Shown: positions 34,982-44,183 of the stretch, in pieces
Layout: each line of letters begins with the position of its first letter
Numbering within the stretch: position 1 is the first letter of the stretch
DNA from: Sporosarcina luteola
GTDB taxonomy: Bacteria > Bacillota > Bacilli > Bacillales_A > Planococcaceae
NCBI RefSeq assembly: GCF_023715245.1
Contig: NZ_JAMBNV010000001.1
Coordinates: 496,001-560,000 of the forward strand
Length of the DNA: 64,000 nucleotides
Reading direction: 5' to 3'
Made by a program: the position numbers and the translations under genes
Notes under the pieces: generated by a model
Told to the model about the DNA's origin: nothing
Databases searched by the model: none
What the model saw: only the letters and a program-made list of their open reading frames with translations

Positions 34982-35665
34982 ATGAACGAGGGTTTCGATT
35001 TACGACAGAAACAATTATCAGCTAAGGATTACGCGTATTTTGAATTAAAAGAATTGATTATTAGGGGTGGAATGTCTCCGAACGAACCAATAATTGAGGA
35101 GAAGTTAGCGTCGAATCTGGAGATTAGTCGAACGCCTTTGAGAGAAGCATTGCAAAGACTTGAATGGGAGGGGTTGGTTAGCAGAAGGAAGAACGGTAGG
35201 TTGGAAGTGGCCTCGATATCTACTAGCGAACTAAAAGAATTCTTCAAAATTCGAAGTGCACTAGAAGCAATCATCGTTGGCCACGCCGCAAAGAAAGCAA
35301 CGGAAGAGGATATTAAGAAGTTGGATAATTGTGTTCAAATGATTTCCTTGTTGAAGGAAAGTGAAAAGTTTGATGAAATTCTCCAATATGGTAAGGCGTT
35401 TCATAATTTACTTTATGAAATGAGTGAATTAGAAGCTTCCGTTAGGATTTTGAGACAATTGAATGATCACATTGACAGATATCGTAGGCTTGTGCCACTC
35501 GAAAAGAAAAAATCTCGTCGATCTGACATAAGCGATCATGAGTTGATTTTAAAGCTTATTATCCAAAAAGATTTTGATGGCGCTGCGGTTGCAATGGAGG
35601 AGCACATTATGAAAAGTGCGGAAATTGTAATAGCGGTAGTTAACATGTACGAAGAAAGTATCTAA
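34982..35665 (+). CDS. GntR-family transcriptional regulator (FadR subfamily, FCD domain)
   Basis: 227 residues from ATG 34982, which has GAGGAG 9 bases upstream; ATG 34973 directly abuts that site. N-terminal winged helix about 10-80 (ASNLEISRTPLREALQRLEW, a typical GntR recognition helix). C-terminal helical FCD ligand domain about 85-220 with metal/ligand residues in the pattern of FadR-type sensors. Ligands are usually carboxylates or intermediates of the controlled pathway. It heads an operon with a gamma-lyase-like enzyme, a tricarboxylate-type transporter and a UroD-like protein. Confidence 0.87.
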   Translation: MNEGFDLRQKQLSAKDYAYFELKELIIRGGMSPNEPIIEEKLASNLEISRTPLREALQRLEWEGLVSRRKNGRLEVASISTSELKEFFKIRSALEAIIVGHAAKKATEEDIKKLDNCVQMISLLKESEKFDEILQYGKAFHNLLYEMSELEASVRILRQLNDHIDRYRRLVPLEKKKSRRSDISDHELILKLIIQKDFDGAAVAMEEHIMKSAEIVIAVVNMYEESI

Positions 35666-35703
35666 TGATTTCGCAGTGAGATGATGCGGGAAGGAGACTA
35701 CTG

Positions 35704-36918
35704 ATGACCAGTAAAAGTTTTGAAACTGAAGTTATTCATGCAATGTCTAAACCGGATAGTAGGACGAGGGCAGTTTCACCCTCAATAGTTCCGGCGGTTG
35801 CATATGCATTTTCAGACGTTGAAAGTGCCATTGAAACAGTGATGGGCAACAATGATGATGTGTACTACGGGAGGTATGGCAACCCGACAATAAAATTATT
35901 GGAGGAGAAAATCGCCTTTTTAGAGGGAGGGGAAGCAGCATTGGCAGTTAGCAGTGGAATGGCTGCCATTTCAAATGCTTTATTATGCTATCTTACTTCA
36001 GGGGATCATGTACTTGTAACCAAAGATATTTATGGAGGAACACATCACTTTTTAACTGTTCTAGCCCCTAGGTTTGGGATAGAATTTGATTTTGTCGATT
36101 GTACAGACTTGGAAGTGGTTTCAGCGGCAATCAAGGAAAATACCAAAGTCTTATACATTGAAACTCCATCGAATCCAAGCTTAACGATACTGGATATTAA
36201 GGCGCTATCTGAATTGGCACATGCTCACGGGCTTTCCGTTGTTATTGATAATACCTTTATGACTCCACTGTTGCAAAGGCCATTGGAATTAGGAGCAGAT
36301 TTGGTTGTCCATAGTGCAACAAAATATATTAATGGTCATGGAGATGTGATTGCCGGGTTAATGATCGGCAATCAAGATGACATCACTTTTATCAGGAAAA
36401 ATTTAATGGGTGATTTAGGGCAGAATTTAAATGCTTGGGATGCCTATCTAATTTTACGGGGTATTAAAACGATGGCCATTCGCATGAAAAAACATAATGA
36501 AAATGCAATGGCAATCGCTAACTTTTTACAACAACATCCTTTTATTGCAAAGGTCAATTATCCGGGTTTAGTATCTCATCCTCAATATAAGTTAGCCCAA
36601 TTGCAAATGAAGGGTATGGGTGGGATTGTAACTTTTGAATTAAAGGGGGATTTTGAGACGGCAAAAAGATTTTTGAACCAGCTGGATTTAGCGATGATTT
36701 CCTTTAGTCTTGGAGACCCTGAGACATTGGTTCAGCACCCTGCATCCATGACGCATGCATCCATACCAAAGGAGCAAAGGGAGAAATTTGGAATCTCTGA
36801 CGGTTTGATTCGCTTGTCGGCGGGCTTGGAAGATGCAAAGGATATTATTGATGACTTGAATAATGCATTATCAGTTGTGTATGCCGAATCGCTAATGGAA
36901 TTGAATTACTCCAAATAA
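35704..36918 (+). CDS. PLP-dependent trans-sulfuration enzyme (methionine/cystathionine gamma-lyase family)
   Basis: 404 residues. PLP Lys207 in VVHSATKYINGHGD, phosphate-binding SSGMAAIS (83-90), YYGRYGNPT (54-62) and Asp182 in VIDNTF are all present. The family includes cystathionine gamma-synthase, cystathionine gamma-lyase and methionine gamma-lyase. The context is catabolic, with import of a carboxylate and no methionine biosynthesis genes, which favours a lyase that releases a thiol or amine and a 2-oxoacid. GGAAGGAGA precedes the ATG. It is 38 bases after the regulator, in the same operon. Confidence 0.85.
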   Translation: MTSKSFETEVIHAMSKPDSRTRAVSPSIVPAVAYAFSDVESAIETVMGNNDDVYYGRYGNPTIKLLEEKIAFLEGGEAALAVSSGMAAISNALLCYLTSGDHVLVTKDIYGGTHHFLTVLAPRFGIEFDFVDCTDLEVVSAAIKENTKVLYIETPSNPSLTILDIKALSELAHAHGLSVVIDNTFMTPLLQRPLELGADLVVHSATKYINGHGDVIAGLMIGNQDDITFIRKNLMGDLGQNLNAWDAYLILRGIKTMAIRMKKHNENAMAIANFLQQHPFIAKVNYPGLVSHPQYKLAQLQMKGMGGIVTFELKGDFETAKRFLNQLDLAMISFSLGDPETLVQHPASMTHASIPKEQREKFGISDGLIRLSAGLEDAKDIIDDLNNALSVVYAESLMELNYSK

Positions 36919-36944
36919 AAAATGGCATTTTAAGGAGGATATTT

Positions 36945-37928
36945 ATGAGAATGAGAAAATCAAATTTACTAGTACTGTCCCTAATAATGATGGTAAATGT
37001 TTTTATGGCTGCTTGTTCTGAAAAAAATGCAGAGGGAGCGGACAATGAATATCCTAAAAAACCAATCGAGGTTATCGTGGCCTTTAATGCCGGCGGGGGT
37101 ACTGATGTAGCCGCAAGAACTATTTTGAACTTTACCGAAAAGCATGCGGGAACTAGTTTCGCAGTAATCAATAAACCAGGTGCGGCGGGTGAAATTGGAT
37201 TTACAGCTTTGGCGGGTGCTCCGACTGATGGTTATACAATTGGAATGATCAATCCTCCCACAACTTTATTACATCCAATTCAAAGACCTGATGAGGTGAA
37301 GTATAACTTGGATGATTATGCATTAATTGCAAATATCGTTTCAGATCCGGGCGCTTTTGTAGTGAATGCGGACAGTCCAATCAATACACTGGATGAACTA
37401 TTTGAAGCTGCTAAAGATGGTAAATTAAATATGGCTTATGGTGGACCGGGAACTTCTGAGGCACTGACATTAAGAAGGACTGAAGAAATGAAAGGCATAG
37501 AGTTCAATAAGATTCCATTTGAAGGTACTTCACCTGCTGTCGCTGCACTGATGGGTGGACATGTAGATGTTCTAATAACGAATGCATCCGAAATCATTTC
37601 GCAATATGAAGACAAAAAAATCAAAGTGCTTGCGGTCGGTTCGGATGATCGAGTTGACCTCTTACCCGATGTCCCCACTTATAAAGAAGAAGGTTTAGAG
37701 TTGACACAAGTATCGATGCGTGGTCTAGCTGCTCCTAAAGGAATTAGCAAGGAACAACAGGAGTTTTTGGCAGAAGCTATAAGGAAAACGATGGAAGATG
37801 AAGAGTTTATTAAAAAAGCAAAAGAAATGGCATTGCCATTGGATTATAAGGGACCAGATGAATACAAAGAGTTCTTGGAGAATTACAATAATGAACTTAC
37901 AGAAGAATTTGAGAAAAACCCTTGGTAA
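36945..37928 (+). CDS. tctC: Tripartite tricarboxylate transporter substrate-binding lipoprotein (TctC/Bug family)
   Basis: 327 residues. Lipoprotein signal with lipobox FMAAC (Cys24), then a Ser/Glu-rich linker. The Bug-fold motifs IEVIVAFNAGGGTDVAAR and INKPGAAGEIGFTALA are at the expected positions near 44 and 74. It binds a carboxylate outside the membrane and hands it to TctAB. The ribosome site AAGGAGG precedes ATG 36945. All three transporter parts (C, B, A) follow in order. Confidence 0.88.
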   Translation: MRMRKSNLLVLSLIMMVNVFMAACSEKNAEGADNEYPKKPIEVIVAFNAGGGTDVAARTILNFTEKHAGTSFAVINKPGAAGEIGFTALAGAPTDGYTIGMINPPTTLLHPIQRPDEVKYNLDDYALIANIVSDPGAFVVNADSPINTLDELFEAAKDGKLNMAYGGPGTSEALTLRRTEEMKGIEFNKIPFEGTSPAVAALMGGHVDVLITNASEIISQYEDKKIKVLAVGSDDRVDLLPDVPTYKEEGLELTQVSMRGLAAPKGISKEQQEFLAEAIRKTMEDEEFIKKAKEMALPLDYKGPDEYKEFLENYNNELTEEFEKNPW

Positions 37929-37972
37929 CTCAGTTTAAATAATCTACTTACGTTCGAAAGAGGTGAGTCATA

Positions 37973-38416
37973 ATGGCGTTTGGAGTCATACTTGTAATCT
38001 ACATTGTCAGTGGCTATTTCTACTATGAATCTACCAAGTTTGGCGGCGACGCAGGGATATTCCCTAAGATGGTTAGTGGAGCCATTATTGTAATTAATAC
38101 AATTTATCTCTACCAAACATTAAAAGAGAGGAAAAAGATAACCGAGGAAACTAAAGCCCGCGATAGAGCGGAATCGCTAAAACCATCAAAGCAATTTTAC
38201 GTCATTACTGCTATATCGATTCTTTATGTTCTATTGTTACCACCTATCGGTTTTCTCATTTTAACACCTTTATACTTGATAAGTATTATGTTCTTTTTAG
38301 GTGGTAAAAAGAAATCGATAGTGTTTATCAGTTCGATTGTTTTTACAATCGTAATCTATTTCTTCTTTAATTCCTTACTGAATATCGAAATTCCAAAAGG
38401 GGTTCTGAAACTATAA
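37973..38416 (+). CDS. tctB: Tripartite tricarboxylate transporter small membrane subunit (TctB)
   Basis: 147 residues with four hydrophobic helices (about 1-18, 27-45, 75-94, 97-140), a usual TctB size and topology. FGGDAGIFPKMVSG near residues 23-36 matches the TctB N-terminal motif (xxxxxFPxxxx). ATG preceded by AGAGGTGA. Sits 45 bases after tctC and just before tctA. Confidence 0.82.
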   Translation: MAFGVILVIYIVSGYFYYESTKFGGDAGIFPKMVSGAIIVINTIYLYQTLKERKKITEETKARDRAESLKPSKQFYVITAISILYVLLLPPIGFLILTPLYLISIMFFLGGKKKSIVFISSIVFTIVIYFFFNSLLNIEIPKGVLKL

Positions 38417-38431
38417 TGGGTGGTGATGGAA

Positions 38432-39958
38432 TTGGATGCAGTATTACAAGCATTAGTCAATACATTAAGTATTCATAATCTCGTAGTCCTGTTTGTCGGG
38501 ACCTTCGTTGGGATTATTGTAGGTTGTGTTCCTGGATTTAATGCATCAGTTGGTGTTGCCTTGACTATTCCGTTAACATTCGCATTTCCAGCTGATACGG
38601 GATTAATTTTGTTGGTTGCTATCTATGCAGGTGCAGTATACGGTGGATCAATTGCAGCGATTTTGATTAATACTCCTGGTGAGCCTGGGAATATCATTAC
38701 CGCTATGGATGGCTATAATATGACGAAAAATGGTCAGGGCGGAAAAGCATTGGGCATGGCAGCAATTGCTTCTTGGATAGGCGGAAGTATAAGTGCTGTT
38801 TTTCTCTTCCTATTGGCACCTCCACTTTCTAAATTGACGTTACTATTTGGATCTTTCGAGATGTTTCTTCTTGCGATTTTCGGATTATCCATCATTGTCG
38901 GTTTATCAAAAGGTTCCATGATTAAAGGGTTGTTAGCCGGGGCATTAGGGGTCCTATTCGCCACGGTCGGAATAGATTCGCTAACAGGTACCTATAGATA
39001 TACGATGGGAATGCCCTCATTGTATGAAGGACTTCCCCTTGTGGCTGTAATTATTGGACTTTACTCATTGGGAGCAGTCTTCGAATTAGGTGAACAAAAA
39101 TCTTCAACTATACAAGCCGAAGGTATAAAAGTGAGTAAACGTGATATTTTGCCTAACCTGCAGGATATGAAAAAGACTATTAGAACCATATTTAGAAGTG
39201 GAGTCATCGGTACATTTGCCGGGATAACACCGGGGGCAGGGATGAGCATTGGCTCCGCAGTGAGCTGGGAAGCTGCCCGACGAAAATCCAAAACTCCAGA
39301 GACATTCGGAAATGGTGAGATTGAAGGAGTCGCAGCTTCCGAATCAGGTAATAACGGTGTAGTTGGTGGCTCACTAATTCCTTTACTGACGTTGGGGATT
39401 CCAGGTAACGCTGTATCGGCAATTTTCTTGGGAGGCCTTCTTATTCATGGTCTTCGCCCGGGTGCCGCATTATTCACGACTCATGCAACAATAACTTATG
39501 GTTTAATATGGGGTTTCTTATTTGCAAACTTCGTTATGATAGTCATCGGACTTTTGGGAGCTCGCTTCTTTTCAAAATTGGCAGTTGTTCCGGTATACCT
39601 GTTGGCGCCTTTAATTTTCATTATTAGTACGGCGGGAACATTTGCAGATCGAAACCTGCTTGCAGATGTTGCCATCATGTTGACTTTTGGAATACTTGGT
39701 TACTTCATGATTAAATTGAAGTTTCCTTTGGTTCCGTTAGTACTTGGTTTTATCTTGGGACCTCTCGCAGAATCAGAATTAAGGAGGGCTTTATTAATTA
39801 CACAAGGAGATTTGAGTTCAGCTGCAATGCAACCAATTTCATTGATTTTGATAGCTTTAATTATTTTTGCATTATTTGGCACGCAAATACAAAAACAAAT
39901 TAAAAAAATGCTTAAAATGCTTAAAAAGCAAGAGTTGGATGGTGCTAAAAATATATGA
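38432..39958 (+). CDS. tctA: Tripartite tricarboxylate transporter large permease (TctA)
   Basis: About 508 residues and 11-12 helices. TctA hallmarks are GTFVGIIVGCVPGFNASVGVA near the N-terminus and the central GxxPGxGxxxG-like ITPGAGMSIGSAV. TTG 38432 is chosen because it gives the family-like MDAVLQALV start and sits 4-5 bases after GGTGAT; ATG 38426 and GTG 38420/38423 are in-frame alternatives but abut that site. Starts 15 bases after the tctB stop, and its stop overlaps the next gene by 4 bases, so the operon is translationally coupled. Confidence 0.85.
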   Translation: MDAVLQALVNTLSIHNLVVLFVGTFVGIIVGCVPGFNASVGVALTIPLTFAFPADTGLILLVAIYAGAVYGGSIAAILINTPGEPGNIITAMDGYNMTKNGQGGKALGMAAIASWIGGSISAVFLFLLAPPLSKLTLLFGSFEMFLLAIFGLSIIVGLSKGSMIKGLLAGALGVLFATVGIDSLTGTYRYTMGMPSLYEGLPLVAVIIGLYSLGAVFELGEQKSSTIQAEGIKVSKRDILPNLQDMKKTIRTIFRSGVIGTFAGITPGAGMSIGSAVSWEAARRKSKTPETFGNGEIEGVAASESGNNGVVGGSLIPLLTLGIPGNAVSAIFLGGLLIHGLRPGAALFTTHATITYGLIWGFLFANFVMIVIGLLGARFFSKLAVVPVYLLAPLIFIISTAGTFADRNLLADVAIMLTFGILGYFMIKLKFPLVPLVLGFILGPLAESELRRALLITQGDLSSAAMQPISLILIALIIFALFGTQIQKQIKKMLKMLKKQELDGAKNI

Positions 39959-41028
39959 TGAACTCTTTTGAAAGAATCAAAGCATTATTAAAAAAGGAAC
40001 CTGTTGATAGATTACCTTATAGTTTTTGGACACATTTTCCGGGAATCGATTTGATTCCCGAAAAGCAAGCAGAAATAACCTATGAGTTCTCCCAAGAATT
40101 CGATGTGGATTTTATCAAGCATATGCCAAATGGGCTTTATATGGCGGAAGCCTGGTCATGTGTATGCAACTTTAATGAGATTGAACAAGGGGGGGTGGCA
40201 AAAGTTGAAAAGTATGCGGTTCAGAATGAAGAAGATTGGAGAAATCTTAAGGTTCTTGAACCGACATACGGTTCCCTAGGGAGAGAGCTTAAGGCACTAG
40301 AATTATTGATCAAAAAGGTGGATGGTACAAAGCCTATAATATGTACAATTTTTTCACCCCTCACCATGGCGCAAAAAATAACGGATGATATCAGCTATTA
40401 TTTACACCACCATCCAAACGAATTGAAAATAGGTTTGGAAATCATTACAGAGACAATTATCAAATTTGCTAAGGAAGCTTTAAAACGTGGTTGTGACGGA
40501 GTGTTTTTCGCAAATCAAACTGCCTCTAGAAAACTACTTACTAAAGAACAATACATGGAATTCGGTGTACCGTTTGACATGGAAGTGCTTGAAGCCATTA
40601 AAGATGAATCGTGGTTTAATGTTATGCACTTACATGGGGAGGAGGTATTATTTGATCAAGTGAAAGATTATCCCGTCCAGGCTATTAACTGGCATGTGTG
40701 GGATAGTGACCCTTCAATTAAACAATTTCTGAAAGATAGCGATAAAGTGATTGTTGGAGGACTGAAAAGAGGATATATAACTTCAGGAAACGTCGAAGGA
40801 ATCAGTCAACAAATTGAAGATATTTGTACGGAAACAGATTTTTCAAGGATTGTCTTTTCTCCGGATTGCGTTATTCGTTATCCGGTTGTAAAAGAGTATA
40901 TTCATCAAGTGAAGGATAGAATCATTGGACACTCTAAAACAACTAATCCTGTAACTTTACTGCTTTCTGAGATGGAAAAAGACCACTGTCTCCAGTCTGT
41001 AGAAAAGTTCAAAATACAGAACTTCTGA
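39955..41028 (+). CDS. Uroporphyrinogen decarboxylase-family (MtaA/CmuA-like) protein
   Basis: 357 residues with a UroD-type TIM barrel: RIKALLKKEPVDRLPYSFWT at the N-terminus, a central RGCDGVFFANQTAS, and VMHLHGEEVLF near residue 223. In cobamide methyltransferases of this family the zinc site is usually HxC...C; here the segment reads HLHGE with no Cys, so zinc binding may differ or another reaction may be catalysed. It is coupled to tctA (ATGA overlap), so it should act on the imported carboxylate or its product. It is not a haem enzyme by context. Confidence 0.75.
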   Translation: MMNSFERIKALLKKEPVDRLPYSFWTHFPGIDLIPEKQAEITYEFSQEFDVDFIKHMPNGLYMAEAWSCVCNFNEIEQGGVAKVEKYAVQNEEDWRNLKVLEPTYGSLGRELKALELLIKKVDGTKPIICTIFSPLTMAQKITDDISYYLHHHPNELKIGLEIITETIIKFAKEALKRGCDGVFFANQTASRKLLTKEQYMEFGVPFDMEVLEAIKDESWFNVMHLHGEEVLFDQVKDYPVQAINWHVWDSDPSIKQFLKDSDKVIVGGLKRGYITSGNVEGISQQIEDICTETDFSRIVFSPDCVIRYPVVKEYIHQVKDRIIGHSKTTNPVTLLLSEMEKDHCLQSVEKFKIQNF

Positions 41029-41582
41029 AACCGGCCAGTTTCAAGATAGAGCTGAAAACAATGGTGTACCTTCATTTAAACATATTCGAGTAGAATATAG
41101 AAGTATTTTAGAGAAAGAGCTTTCGGAAACTAAGTAAGCAAAGTTACTAATTGAATTGATTTTTGTAGAGGTTATCCGACAGGACACCTATACATGAAAC
41201 ACAAAATCCATGGATTGATCACTCATTTGAGTGGTCTTTTCATTTGTCGAAATACAGAAAGTGAAGAAGGGCTTTCTAACCTTATGGGAAGGCACTTGAA
41301 GCATTTGCCTTTGGTGGCGCACAAGATGTAGGCCAGGTGGGGATTATTTGTAACTTGAACAGGCAGGGGTTATATATGGTTGTGTTAATCGAAGGATTAT
41401 AAAGACAATACAATTGCATATAAGTAAACCGGAGGCCAATGCATATATTTTCCTGACTATTAGTAAAGTATATTATCCTGAGTCAGACGCCGCTCATTAA
41501 TTATCCATTTGCAGATTGACTAGTAAATACCAAAGCACAACGCAACATTACCTCAGGGAACATAGTGATGGGGAAGTGTGAT
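41029..41582 (+). other. Gap with orphan coding remnants and a hairpin
   Basis: An open stretch without a start ends at about 41137 and reads RAENNGVPSFKHIRVEYRS then ILEKELSETK; it looks like the 3' end of a lost gene. A second (about 41293-41402) reads KALEAFAFGGAQDVGQVG and ends VLIEGL. Neither has a start or a family I recognise. A hairpin GATCACTCATTTGAGTGGTC at about 41217-41236, then TTTTC, may terminate the Tct operon. Consistent with a deletion scar at the right edge of the catabolic block. Confidence 0.35.
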
Positions 41583-42521
41583 ATGGGGAAAGTCATTAGC
41601 TTGATTAATTGGAAAGGTGGAGTAGGGAAGTCAACACTTACATTGCATCTAGGAGTAGGCTTGCAAAAAAACACAAATAAGCGTGTCTTGATTGTAGATT
41701 TAGATCCACAATGTAATTTATCCTTCCTGGCGTTAGGGGTAGAGAGTTATTTTGAAAGTGTTTATGAAAGCGACATAGCAACATTAAAGGATGTCTTTGA
41801 TAACTATTTCAATGAAAAAGACATTGATGGTTCTAGCATTGTTCATGAGAAGTTGGTGAATGATTCACCTAGTAGTGTCTTTGATAAGATAGACATGATT
41901 TTGTCCCATCAAGATTTAGTGTTAATGGATCTCAAACTTGCCCGTTCTCAAAGGGAAGGGAAAGATCATAAGGAAGTTACGAGAAATGAAATTGAAAAGC
42001 TTTCGATACTTAAAACACTATTGGACCAAGTAAAAGATGATTATGAATACGTGTTATTGGATTGTCCGCCGAATGTCAATACCGTAACGCAGAATGCTTT
42101 TTATGCAAGTGATTATTTTGTAGTCCCTGTAAAACCTGATTTTCTTTCGACAACTGGCATTTCATTAATCGTGAATTACATGGATAGATTTAATGCTGAT
42201 TTTGAAAGTATGCATAACTACGCAGAATTTCCGACTCCTTATATACATACTGAATTCGGCGGGATTATTTTTAATATGGTTGATGAGTATAAAGGCGAAC
42301 CAAAGGCTACCCACTTAGAGACGATGCAAACAGTTACCACCCAGCATGCTGGAAAAACTTTTGATAAATACATTACGAATGGAGACGGCATAGCAGTAGC
42401 AGCATCTGTTAATCTCCCAGTGTATTCTTTCAATTATCTGTCACGTTCCCGTGATAACGCCGCAAAACAATCAATTTATTTTAATGAGCTCACCGAAGAA
42501 TTTATCGAAAGAATAGTCTGA
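41583..42521 (+). CDS. ParA-family partitioning ATPase
   Basis: 312 residues from ATG 41583 (GGGGAAG 6 bases upstream); ATG 41568 after AGGGAA is an in-frame alternative. Deviant Walker A KGGVGKST at 11-18, switch motif DLDPQCNLSFL, and LLDCPPNVNTVTQNAFYASD for the ParA Walker B region. It positions plasmid, chromosome or protein cargo by ATP-dependent dimerisation. The second gene, 8 bases on, is the likely partner. The first about 60 bases recur as a relic at 45738. No parS-like inverted repeats noticed. Mobile-element context is likely. Confidence 0.85.
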   Translation: MGKVISLINWKGGVGKSTLTLHLGVGLQKNTNKRVLIVDLDPQCNLSFLALGVESYFESVYESDIATLKDVFDNYFNEKDIDGSSIVHEKLVNDSPSSVFDKIDMILSHQDLVLMDLKLARSQREGKDHKEVTRNEIEKLSILKTLLDQVKDDYEYVLLDCPPNVNTVTQNAFYASDYFVVPVKPDFLSTTGISLIVNYMDRFNADFESMHNYAEFPTPYIHTEFGGIIFNMVDEYKGEPKATHLETMQTVTTQHAGKTFDKYITNGDGIAVAASVNLPVYSFNYLSRSRDNAAKQSIYFNELTEEFIERIV

Positions 42522-42529
42522 GGCGCCAT

Positions 42530-42943
42530 ATGAAATCAAAAGAATTGGCAAGATTATTTCGTAAAACGGCTGTGATTCTGGATTACTTCGAAGAGCAAGA
42601 GATTGAGGAAGCGATGGATGCAATCCTACGATTAGTTAAACAAAATAGCGCATCTCAAAAGGAAGCAACCGCTAAAATTGTAGTTGAGCGTAAAAAAGAT
42701 GAGGAAACGATTGATTTCTCGAACCTAATTACAGACATGTATCAAATGAGCGGTGAAGAATTGAACGATTATTTATCTACAAACAAAGATTTGAAAACTA
42801 AAAAAAACCTCCTGGCATTCGCAAAAGAATTGTCCATATCCACTTCAACAAGGCAAACAAAAGACGTAATCAAGCATAGTATTATTAAATACTTTGAACG
42901 TCGAAAAATGGATGATTTTATTAGGACAGAGCGAAATAGGTAG
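42530..42943 (+). CDS. Small ParA-partner candidate protein
   Basis: 137 residues, mostly helical and charged, with no membrane segment. It begins MKSKELARLFRKTAVILDYF and has a basic C-terminus (IKYFERRKMDDFIRTERNR). It starts 8 bases after the ParA stop, so co-translation is likely. By position it could be the ParB/adaptor partner, but no HTH or ParB box is visible. Family not recognised. Confidence 0.55.
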   Translation: MKSKELARLFRKTAVILDYFEEQEIEEAMDAILRLVKQNSASQKEATAKIVVERKKDEETIDFSNLITDMYQMSGEELNDYLSTNKDLKTKKNLLAFAKELSISTSTRQTKDVIKHSIIKYFERRKMDDFIRTERNR

Positions 42944-43034
42944 GTTTAAAAAGCTAAGAGTTCAATCTTTTGGCTTGTCTATGTATATAGATTAGAATTA
43001 CCGAAGGGTTTCCATTTTTGGAGTTGAAATAAGA

Positions 43035-43058
43035 AAAGCACGCTCTTATGCATGCTTT
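43035..43058 (-). terminator. Minus-strand terminator after the small zinc-motif gene
   Basis: On the minus strand AAAGCATGC and GCGTGCTTT pair (one G:T) around a six-base loop, followed by TCTTATTTC. Confidence 0.55.
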
Positions 43059-43080
43059 CATCAATGCTACTATTCCTTTT

Positions 43081-43188
43081 CTATCTCTTTATTCTAGCAT
43101 GTCCGCAACGAACACATTTGTTGGAATAGTAGTCCATCCGGTTGTATCCGGATAGTTTGCACATCCATTTCCCCCACAACTTTGCCAT
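43081..43188 (-). CDS. 35-residue Cys-containing small protein
   Basis: ATG at 43188 on the minus strand with GGGAAGGGG 6 bases upstream; TAG at 43083-43081; hairpin terminator just after. The sequence begins MAKLWGKWMCKLSGYNRMDY and ends NKCVRCGHARIKR. The CxxCGH plus an earlier Cys suggests a small zinc-knuckle-like fold. Basic, cytoplasmic. Not recognised as a known family. It precedes the HTH gene at 43247-43882 on the opposite side, in a relic-rich region. Confidence 0.5.
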   Translation of the reverse strand: MAKLWGKWMCKLSGYNRMDYYSNKCVRCGHARIKR

Positions 43189-43246
43189 ATGATACCCCTT
43201 CCCAGAATAAAAATTGTGCGAAAATAGTTGTTTGAATAGTGACACT

Positions 43247-43882
43247 TCAATTATACACCTTGTACATATAAATACCTATATAATTTAAAAAATTTAACCG
43301 AAAAGTTTCGACTGCGCAATTCGACCTAAAATGACATAGAGGCAGATGCTTGTTAGCTTCAATGATGCTTAGTTTTATATCACCAATTGTTCCGGCAATC
43401 AGCACTTTCATTTGACTGAACAGACTTGTGGATAGCTTTGACGGTTCCTGAGGAGACGTGTAGTTAAGACCTTTAGATTTTAAAATAGATTTAGAAAGAA
43501 GAGCTTCGTCTTTTGAAATCAGCTCGTTTTCCTTGTTGTCAAGCGGTTTGTTGTCATTGTCCCGTTCGTTCATTTTCCCCTGGTCATCGAAGGGTAAAAT
43601 GATGTAGATGTTGGCTCCTAGTCCGCTCATTACTGGGCGGATAAAGTGGACCTTTTCGATGGCACGTCTTATAGTTACGTTTGATTTCCCTGTAGCATCT
43701 TCGATTGTTCCATGCTTCAAATGTGCTGCCCCGTATTTCACCGAATAGCGGCGGATGACGTCGAGCACTTGGCGATCAGATTTCGTTAGTTCGTCCCAGT
43801 GAAGTAAAAGATGCTGTTCGGCTGCTGCGTCCATTTCTGTGACTGTGGCGAAGCGTGAGTATTGTTTTAGATAATGTGCCAT
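43247..43882 (-). CDS. HTH replication/regulatory protein of phage or plasmid type
   Basis: 211 residues. ATG at 43882 with AAAGGGGGA upstream on the minus strand. Winged-helix N-terminus: KSDRQVLDVIRRYSVKYGAA and IEDATGKSNVTIRRAIEKVH, then FIRPVMSGLGANIYIILPFD. The middle is a charged linker. SQMKVLIAGTIGDIKLSI resembles a conserved second block, after which the text (HLPLCHFRSNCAVETFRLN) looks out of frame, so the C-terminus may be frameshifted and shortened. Decayed relatives are at 19962, 24052, 46369 and perhaps 49835. Role is inferred: replication initiation or repression for a lost mobile element. Confidence 0.6.
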   Translation of the reverse strand: MAHYLKQYSRFATVTEMDAAAEQHLLLHWDELTKSDRQVLDVIRRYSVKYGAAHLKHGTIEDATGKSNVTIRRAIEKVHFIRPVMSGLGANIYIILPFDDQGKMNERDNDNKPLDNKENELISKDEALLSKSILKSKGLNYTSPQEPSKLSTSLFSQMKVLIAGTIGDIKLSIIEANKHLPLCHFRSNCAVETFRLNFLNYIGIYMYKVYN

Positions 43883-43959
43883 TTATAATTCCCCCTTTAT
43901 CCTCTATATAGATGGGAGAGGTCAAAAGGGATACTGCAAGTAAAAATTAATATTAATTG

Positions 43960-44010
43960 AACAACCATCCTTCCCACGAAACAGTCGTGAGAAGGAATGG
44001 TTGTTTTTGT
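43960..44010. repeat. Dispersed hairpin repeat, copy 3
   Basis: AACAACCATCCTTCCCACGA pairs with TCGTGAGAAGGAATGGTTGTT, then TTTGT. The best-paired copy of the family. Just upstream, 43895-43930 shares bases with 21545-21595 and 49905-49940 (GGATAC followed or preceded by TTTTGA/CTTGCA words), suggesting a common leader of the lost genes. Confidence 0.65.
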
Positions 44011-44183
44011 CTGTTTACGAGAAATGAAAATAAGGCATTTTCTGCAGTTTTAACGAGTTTATTAGCAAAAAAAGGTGGTTTTTGCCTTGAAAGTTGAAGA
44101 ATGGCCAGGGAGAATGAATTTTCTCGTTCGGTGAACAATTCAATTGGTCGATACGATGAAATCACCCGGGAATAAAAGGAATC

